Source: Rhizorhapis sp. SPR117 (GTDB lineage: Bacteria; Pseudomonadota; Alphaproteobacteria; Sphingomonadales; Sphingomonadaceae). From it: a DNA stretch of 11,922 bases. Numbering within the stretch: the first letter of the stretch is position 1; each line of letters starts with the position of its first letter. The translations under genes and the position numbers were made by a program. The notes under the pieces are model-generated. The model saw only the letters and a list, made by a program, of their open reading frames with translations, was not told the origin of the DNA and did not search any database. Shown here piece by piece: positions 7,193 to 11,922 of the stretch. The stretch is from the NCBI RefSeq assembly GCF_021742065.1, contig NZ_JAKKIE010000082.1, positions 1 through 11,922 of the forward strand. Reading direction: 5' to 3'.

Positions 7193-7221
7193 CTTGAAAG
7201 CATTTGGCGGTCTCGCCATCT
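7193..7221 (+). promoter_or_regulatory. Heat-shock (RpoH, sigma-32) promoter of htpG
   Basis: CTTGAAA at 7193-7199, a 14-base spacer, then CGCCATCT at 7214-7221. This matches the RpoH consensus (CTTGAAA, N13-14, CCCCATNT) at every -35 position and all but one -10 position. Transcription would start near 7228, giving a leader of roughly 33 bases before the htpG ATG. The motif fits the identity of the gene, since htpG is a classical RpoH target. Confidence 0.8.
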
Positions 7222-7260
7222 GATCGGCGATCGAAACCCAGGAGATTGTGGAAAGAAGCC

Positions 7261-9141
7261 ATGACGACGACGTTGGATGCTGCGCCTGAAACCCGTTCCT
7301 TCGAAACGGACGTTGCCAAGCTGCTGCACCTCATGGTGCACTCGGTCTATTCGGACAAAGATGTGTTCCTGCGCGAACTCATCTCGAACGCCGCCGATGC
7401 CTGCGAGAAGCTTCGCTATGAAATGCTGAGCCATCCCGAATTGGGCTCGGGCGAACTCCCGCGGATCACAGTGACACTCGACCCCGACCAGCGGCGGCTC
7501 ATCGTCGAGGACAATGGCATCGGCATGAACGAGGCCGAGATGATCGAGGCGCTCGGCACGATTGCGCGATCGGGGACCAAAGCCTTCATGGAACGCGTCG
7601 CTTCGGCGAAAGACGCTGAAGGCGCGCAGCTGATTGGGCAGTTCGGCGTCGGTTTCTATTCGGCGTTCATGGTCGCCGACAAAGTCGACGTGTTCTCGCG
7701 AAGGGCCGGTGGGGATACCGCGGCGCATTGGTCGTCGGACGGTCTTGGGACCTACAGCGTCGAGATTGCCGAGCTTGCGGATGCCCCCACGCATGGCACC
7801 CGGGTCGTGCTGGAGCTCAAGGAAGACGCGGCCCAATATGCGCAGCGCTTCAACTCCGAAGGGATCATCAAGGCGCAGTCGGGCCACGTCCCCGTGCCGA
7901 TCTTCCTGCTGGAGAAGCCCGATGCTGAGCCGGTCCAGATAGGCGACGGCGCCGCCCTTTGGACGAAGCCAAAGTCCGAAATTAGCGAAGAGGATTACAC
8001 CGACTTCTACCGCAGCGTGGCCGGGCAGTTCGACAAGCCTGCGCTTACGCTGCACTATCGGGCCGAGGGTCTGCACGAATATTCCGTCCTCGCCTTCATT
8101 CCGGAGATGAAGCCTTTCGACCTGTTCGACCCGGAACGTCACGGGCGGATGAAGCTCTATGTCAAACGGGTCTTCATCACCGACGAAGCCGAAATCCTGC
8201 CTCGTTACCTCCGGTTCGTGCGCGGTCTCGTCGACTCCAGCGACATTCCCCTGAACGTGTCGCGGGAGATGATCCAGGAGAGCCCCGTGCTGGCCGCGAT
8301 CCAGAAGGGCGTGGCGAACCGGCTGCTGTCGGAGCTCGAGAAGCTCTCGACGAATGACGCCGATGCTTACCAGCAATTCTGGATGAATTTCGGGGCGGTG
8401 CTGAAGGAGGGGCTGTACGAGGACTATGGCCGGCGCGAAACGCTGCTGGGTCTGGCGCGCTTCAAGACGACGACCTCCGGCACCGAGTGGCGTTCGCTGA
8501 AGGACTATGTCGCGGCGATCAAGGAAAACCAGACGGCGATCTACTATGCGACCGGACCCGATCTCGATCGTCTGGCGTCCTCGCCTCAGCTCGAGGGCTT
8601 CCGGGCTCGCGGGATAGAGGTGCTGCTGCTGACGGATCAGGTGGACAGTTTCTGGGTGACCGCGGGACTGGACTTCGAAGGGAAGCCCTTCAAGTCCGTG
8701 ACGCAGGGCTCGGCCGATCTCGGGCTCATACCTTTGACCGAAGGCGATGCGCCGGCCGCCTCCACGTCCGATGAGGTTTCCGGCTTCATCGAGTTCGTGA
8801 AGGAGGTGCTCAAGGACGAGGTGTCGGACGTGCGGGCCTCCGAGCGACTCACCGAAAGCGCGGCATGCCTGGTTGCGCCCGAACACGGAATGGACAGACA
8901 GCTCGAGAAGCTGCTGGCAGCCTCTGGGCGTGGCGGGACGGCGGCACGGCCCGTGTTGGAGATCAACCCTCGTCACGATCTTGTGCAGAAGCTTGCCGGC
9001 CTTGCTGCAGATGCGGACCTGCGCGAGGACTCGGCTCGGCTGCTTCTCGACGAGGCGCGGATTGCCGATGGTGAGCTTCCGGCCGATCCGCGCGGTTTCG
9101 CCGCCCGATTGGGAAGGATCTGGACGAAGGCGCTCGCATAG
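7261..9141 (+). CDS. htpG: Molecular chaperone HtpG (bacterial Hsp90)
   Basis: A 626-aa cytoplasmic ATP-dependent chaperone, full length against about 624 in E. coli. The N-terminal GHKL ATPase domain shows FLRELISNAADACEKLRY (36-53, catalytic Glu39), DNGIGM (84-89), GTIARSGTKAF (99-109) and IGQFGVGFYSAF (125-136). The middle domain has YVKRVFITDEAE and the near-invariant YLRFVRGLVDSSDIPLNVS, followed by a C-terminal dimerisation domain. HtpG homodimers refold and remodel client proteins. ATG at 7261 is chosen because GGAAAG lies 5 bases upstream and homology begins soon after; the open frame extending to 7204 overlaps the promoter. It has its own RpoH promoter and a terminator before it, so it is a separate transcription unit from the PLD-like pair. 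On a mobile element it is likely an accessory copy, either stress-tolerance cargo or a helper for neighbouring proteins. No damage is seen. Confidence 0.95.
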   Translation: MTTTLDAAPETRSFETDVAKLLHLMVHSVYSDKDVFLRELISNAADACEKLRYEMLSHPELGSGELPRITVTLDPDQRRLIVEDNGIGMNEAEMIEALGTIARSGTKAFMERVASAKDAEGAQLIGQFGVGFYSAFMVADKVDVFSRRAGGDTAAHWSSDGLGTYSVEIAELADAPTHGTRVVLELKEDAAQYAQRFNSEGIIKAQSGHVPVPIFLLEKPDAEPVQIGDGAALWTKPKSEISEEDYTDFYRSVAGQFDKPALTLHYRAEGLHEYSVLAFIPEMKPFDLFDPERHGRMKLYVKRVFITDEAEILPRYLRFVRGLVDSSDIPLNVSREMIQESPVLAAIQKGVANRLLSELEKLSTNDADAYQQFWMNFGAVLKEGLYEDYGRRETLLGLARFKTTTSGTEWRSLKDYVAAIKENQTAIYYATGPDLDRLASSPQLEGFRARGIEVLLLTDQVDSFWVTAGLDFEGKPFKSVTQGSADLGLIPLTEGDAPAASTSDEVSGFIEFVKEVLKDEVSDVRASERLTESAACLVAPEHGMDRQLEKLLAASGRGGTAARPVLEINPRHDLVQKLAGLAADADLREDSARLLLDEARIADGELPADPRGFAARLGRIWTKALA

Positions 9142-9153
9142 CGCCTGCCCGGA

Positions 9154-9188
9154 GGTCTGGGTGCGGTCCCCGGGGCGGCGCTCAGACC
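9154..9188. terminator. Stem-loop between convergent htpG and ykgJ-like genes
   Basis: GGTCTGGGTGC (9154-9164) pairs with GCGCTCAGACC (9178-9188) over 11 positions, two of them G·U wobbles on the plus-strand transcript; the loop contains CCCCGGGG. It lies 13 bases past the htpG stop and overlaps the stop codon of the convergent gene. There is no U-tract on either side, so it may help transcription end or act as a barrier between converging polymerases rather than being a canonical terminator. Confidence 0.35.
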
Positions 9189-9943
9189 GTGCTAACGCCG
9201 GGATCAAACGCTGCCTCGTAGAGGGCGCGTCTCACCGGCTCGTCGAGATAGCCGTCCTGTTCGACCCGGAGCGCGGAGGGAAAGACGTCGCCGCCGGCGA
9301 GCCACGCCGATTCCGCATCCGGATGCGAAACCGCATCGGCAAGCGCGGTCGCAAGATCGAACCTGTCGGTGCAATAACCGGCGTTGAGGAGCGCTCCCTG
9401 AAGCGCGATTTCATAGGCTGCGCGCAGGGCGACCGATGCGAGCGCAGAGGGGATGACGGCTTCGTCCGGAAGGCTGCAGGCGAGCCGGCACTGGTCCGCG
9501 TCGAGCGACATGGTGGTGCGGCAGACGATCGGACGGCTGGGATGCGCCGTGCAGAGACCATCGGCGAGGACCGCGCAGGGCGCCAGACTCTCCAGGAGCG
9601 GTTTATCCCAGCCCTCACGGCGCCGCCTGGCCAATGCCGGAATGCCATCCGTCACGCCGGTGGGCAGATTTCGCGCGAGGAAGAGGATTTCCGGCGCTGT
9701 CGCCGAGACGCGGGTGTGGCAACACCAGGCACAGCGCGGACCGCATGCCGCTTCGGTCCAAACCTGCTCGGGCGTTCGCCGCTCGATCGCGTCATAGAGA
9801 TAGCCGAAGAGCGGATCGAGGGTGCGGGCGGAGCGGGCCTCGTCGATGAATCCCCTTAGTGCGCGCATCTCCCGAACGATCTCGCTATCGGGGCGAATGT
9901 AAGGCTGTACCTCGCCGCGAGACGAGGAATCCACGTCCGTCAC
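9182..9943 (-). CDS. YkgJ-family cysteine-cluster protein
   Basis: A 253-aa protein carrying the signature of the YkgJ/UPF0153 zinc- or iron-chelating cysteine cluster: CGPRCAWCC at residues 67-75 (Cys67, 71, 74, 75), then PC at 122-123, LC at 130-131 and the typical 'RPxxCR' at 137-142, with another Cys at 152. These residues probably bind a metal or an Fe-S cluster; the biochemical role of the family is not established. The N-terminal ~60 residues and the C-terminal ~100 are helical and not recognised. The start is GTG at 9943 because AGGAAG lies 8 bases upstream and a nearby ATG (9948) is out of frame and hits a stop at once. It is convergent with htpG (40 bases between stops) and on the same strand as the helicase gene, 138 bases downstream of it. 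It may be backbone or cargo. Confidence 0.75.
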   Translation of the reverse strand: MTDVDSSSRGEVQPYIRPDSEIVREMRALRGFIDEARSARTLDPLFGYLYDAIERRTPEQVWTEAACGPRCAWCCHTRVSATAPEILFLARNLPTGVTDGIPALARRRREGWDKPLLESLAPCAVLADGLCTAHPSRPIVCRTTMSLDADQCRLACSLPDEAVIPSALASVALRAAYEIALQGALLNAGYCTDRFDLATALADAVSHPDAESAWLAGGDVFPSALRVEQDGYLDEPVRRALYEAAFDPGVSTV

Positions 9944-9973
9944 GGCATGATCTTCCTGTTACACTATCGTTAT

Positions 9974-10010
9974 TTGCCCGCAACGAGCCTGATAGGTTAT
10001 TTTCGGGCAA
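9974..10010 (-). promoter_or_regulatory. Inverted repeat upstream of the ykgJ-like gene
   Basis: TTGCCCG (9974-9980) and CGGGCAA (10004-10010) are perfect 7-base inverted arms with centres 30 bases apart, about three helical turns. The segment between is AT-rich for this window and lies 31-67 bases before the GTG start, where a promoter is expected. It is a candidate operator for a dimeric regulator; nothing else supports it. Confidence 0.3.
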
Positions 10011-10039
10011 TCCGCCACATCGCGCCGTCCATTTCTTGT

Positions 10040-10059
10040 GATTTTACACGAGTTTACAA
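10040..10059. repeat. Tandem 10-base direct repeat with TTTACA core
   Basis: GATTTTACAC and GAGTTTACAA are adjacent and match at 8 of 10 positions, placing two TTTACA cores exactly one helical turn apart. They lie in the AT-rich gap between the helicase and the ykgJ-like gene. They could be a same-face regulator site or part of the promoter; with only two copies it could be chance. Confidence 0.3.
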
Positions 10060-10081
10060 CTGCGAGCCCCCCGCTCCATCG

Positions 10082-11922
10082 CTAGGCGAGAAGCTGACCG
10101 AGGACGGCTTCCGCGGTCGCCATCGGCACGAACATGCGCGTGCGATACTGGATCACCTCGGTGAAGCAGCCGATCGACTTGAGCCAGGGCAAGCGGTCGT
10201 GCGGGCAACCCACGAGTTCGATCCGCTGGGAGCCGTTGACGACCGAGCGCTTGATGGTGAGCGGGAACGGATGTGAGACGTCGACGCTGCGCCCGGACGT
10301 GACCGCCTTGGCGACGGCGTCCGCCGGCAGCGCCTCGGAACGATCGATGCCGAGCTTGGTGAACAGCTGAGGCACGTGATCGTCGAACACGAGACGGCCG
10401 AGCCAGGAGTGCCCTTCGCCATCGACGATGCGGTTCACCGCCATATGATCGCTCGGCAGCGCCGACCAGATCGGCAGAAGCAGGCCCGTCGCGAGCCGGA
10501 TCGTCTCGCTGTCGACGGTCTGCCGGGCGGCCTCCACCTCGTCCGACCAGGTTGCCGTGAAGGCGTCGCGCGTCACCTCCTCCCAGGAGGATTCGTAGAG
10601 ATCGTCCTCGCGCATATATTCGTTGCGCGTGGGCCGCATCATCTCGACGCGGGGGATCGGCGTGCCCTCCTTTTCCTCCATGAGCGAACGCGCCCGTGTC
10701 CTGAGCGCAACCTTGCCCGACTTGCGGTTGATCATGAAGCCGGCACTGGCATCGCCGTCGGCGATCCGCAGGATGCGCTCGAGCGAGACCGGGTTGCGGC
10801 GTCGCGCGATCTCGATGGTGAGCAGATGCGAGGTTGCGCCCGTGCGGGGATCGGTCCGCAGCACCACGTCGTCGATCAGCGTGGCCTTGTCGACGAGGAT
10901 CGTCTCGACGCCGACATCGAGGCGGCCGGCTTCGCGCGCGGCCGAGACGCGGGTTTCGATCAGCGACAGGAATTCGTCGAAGATATTGTTCTGCAGCGCG
11001 ATCGGCAGGGCGAGGATGCGATTCAGCCAGCGCTGGATGGGCGGCATCTCGTCCTTGAGGACGCCATCCTTGTCGCAGAGCTCCAGGCCGGTGCGATGCT
11101 GGAAATCGTCAAGCGTGGTGCTCGAGAGCTTGCCGGCCGCGAGCAGGTCGAACCAGGAGAGGAGCGCGGCGCAGGCATATTCGCTTTCGAGATTGTCGGC
11201 CGGGTCGAAGAGCCCCTGCCCGCCCGTCTGCCGCTGGCCGCGCGTCAGCGCCCCGAGGCTGTCGAGGCGCCGCGCGATCGTGCTGGTGAAGCGCAGCTCG
11301 CCCTTGCAGTCGGTGGTCACCGGCCGGAACAGCGGCGTTGTCGCCTGATGGGTTCGGTGGGTTCGGCCGAGCCCCTGGATCGCGCGATCGGCGCGCCAAC
11401 CGGGTTCGAGGAGCAGGTGGACGCGCTGTTCCTGGTTCATGACGTCGAGCGAGGCATGATAGCTGCGGCCCGTACCGCCGGCGTCGGAGAAGACCAGCAT
11501 CCGCTTTTTGCCGGCCATGAAGGCCGCGGCCTCCGCCTGGCTGGTCCGCGCCGAGCGGCTTTCGAGCTTCTGGCGCCCGTCGCTTGCGGTGATGAGCCGC
11601 TTGGTGCGACCGGTGACCTCGGCGACATTGTCATGGCCGAAATGCTCGAGCAGCGCATCGAGCGCCGACATGATCGGGGGCATGGCGCAGAGCGTCTCGA
11701 TCAGCGCGTCGCGTGCGGCCTGGGCCTCGGGATTGTAGACCGGGTGCCCGTCGTCATTCACCATCGGAAGTGAGCGCGGCGTGCCGGTATCATCCTTGAA
11801 GACGCGCATCTGCCGGGTCGGGAAGGCACGCTCGAGGTAATCGATGATGTATTCTTTGCAGTCGCAGTTTATGTCGAGCGTGGTGGCGGGAGGCGCAGGT
11901 TTCCTTCGGTTTTCCATGATTT
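10082..11922 (-). CDS. Strawberry-notch-type helicase, C-terminal part (runs off the window)
   Basis: At least 613 codons of a large superfamily-2 helicase related to Drosophila strawberry notch; bacterial and phage/plasmid forms are often 1,400 aa or more, sometimes fused to a methyltransferase. The helicase C domain shows VFSDAGGTGRSYHA (142-155, numbering from the Met at 11917), then EPGWRADRAIQGLGRTHRTHQ split as EPGW (171-174) and QGLGRTHRTHQ (181-191), the motif VI region. FTSTIARRLDSLGALTRGQRQTGG follows, again typical. The last ~350 residues are the family's C-terminal extension. The Met at 11917 is probably internal: the five bases upstream contain no stop, no ribosome-binding site is available, and the ATPase (Walker A/B) half is missing. 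So the gene is partial at the window edge, not necessarily truncated in nature. ATP-driven DNA remodelling in element maintenance or transfer is inferred. It is on the same strand as the parB-like and ardC genes, separated from them by the cargo block. Confidence 0.8.
   Translation of the reverse strand, partial: IMENRRKPAPPATTLDINCDCKEYIIDYLERAFPTRQMRVFKDDTGTPRSLPMVNDDGHPVYNPEAQAARDALIETLCAMPPIMSALDALLEHFGHDNVAEVTGRTKRLITASDGRQKLESRSARTSQAEAAAFMAGKKRMLVFSDAGGTGRSYHASLDVMNQEQRVHLLLEPGWRADRAIQGLGRTHRTHQATTPLFRPVTTDCKGELRFTSTIARRLDSLGALTRGQRQTGGQGLFDPADNLESEYACAALLSWFDLLAAGKLSSTTLDDFQHRTGLELCDKDGVLKDEMPPIQRWLNRILALPIALQNNIFDEFLSLIETRVSAAREAGRLDVGVETILVDKATLIDDVVLRTDPRTGATSHLLTIEIARRRNPVSLERILRIADGDASAGFMINRKSGKVALRTRARSLMEEKEGTPIPRVEMMRPTRNEYMREDDLYESSWEEVTRDAFTATWSDEVEAARQTVDSETIRLATGLLLPIWSALPSDHMAVNRIVDGEGHSWLGRLVFDDHVPQLFTKLGIDRSEALPADAVAKAVTSGRSVDVSHPFPLTIKRSVVNGSQRIELVGCPHDRLPWLKSIGCFTEVIQYRTRMFVPMATAEAVLGQLLA

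Noticed and set aside
7204..7260. Longer htpG start giving 19 extra residues
   Set aside because: That start would lie inside the heat-shock promoter and upstream of the predicted transcription start; the extra residues are not HtpG-like, and ATG 7261 has a good ribosome-binding site.
7078..9207. Minus-strand open frame of 709 codons opposite htpG
   Set aside because: It lies fully across htpG, its terminator and its promoter, and the translation is Arg/His/Gly-rich with no domain; a GC-driven shadow.
10376..11773. Plus-strand open frame of 465 codons opposite the helicase
   Set aside because: The helicase frame carries family motifs throughout; the plus-strand product is low-complexity Arg/Ala/Gly/Asp sequence.

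Overview
The window is GC-rich (by eye about two thirds G+C) with strong third-position G/C bias. It reads as accessory DNA of an alphaproteobacterium, most likely a sphingomonad. That assignment is an inference from gene content: a large ParB-like protein without ParA, an ArdC-type antirestriction protein and a 'strawberry notch' helicase are a set I associate with plasmids and integrative elements of that group. No rRNA, tRNA, CRISPR array or complete insertion sequence is visible.

Layout, left to right. 1-71: about 70 bases of unrecognised sequence, where an ardC-like gene breaks off. 33-782 (-): ArdC-like protein lacking its usual C-terminus. 867-2936 (-): ParB-like protein of 689 aa, probably co-transcribed with ardC, with a strong dyad just before its ribosome-binding site. 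3122-5473 and 5479-6972 (+): a tightly coupled pair, a phospholipase-D-superfamily protein with two HxK/GSxN half-sites and a zinc-ribbon-like tail, followed by a helical protein of unknown function. They are followed by a structured 3' region and a clear intrinsic terminator (7084-7117). 7261-9141 (+): a complete HtpG (bacterial Hsp90) behind a near-consensus heat-shock promoter (7193-7221). 9182-9943 (-): a YkgJ-type cysteine-cluster protein convergent with htpG. 10082-11922 (-): the C-terminal part of a strawberry-notch helicase, continuing past the right edge.

Interpretation. The minus-strand genes (helicase, ParB-like, ArdC) look like element backbone. The plus-strand block of three genes looks like cargo inserted in the opposite orientation. 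The PLD-like/helical pair is the best candidate for an undescribed system. Its compact operon, nuclease-type PLD half-sites, lack of any housekeeping match I recognise and position among mobile-element genes suit anti-phage or anti-plasmid defence, but the sequence alone does not prove this. The neighbouring htpG has its own stress promoter and could either assist the pair's folding or be independent stress-tolerance cargo.
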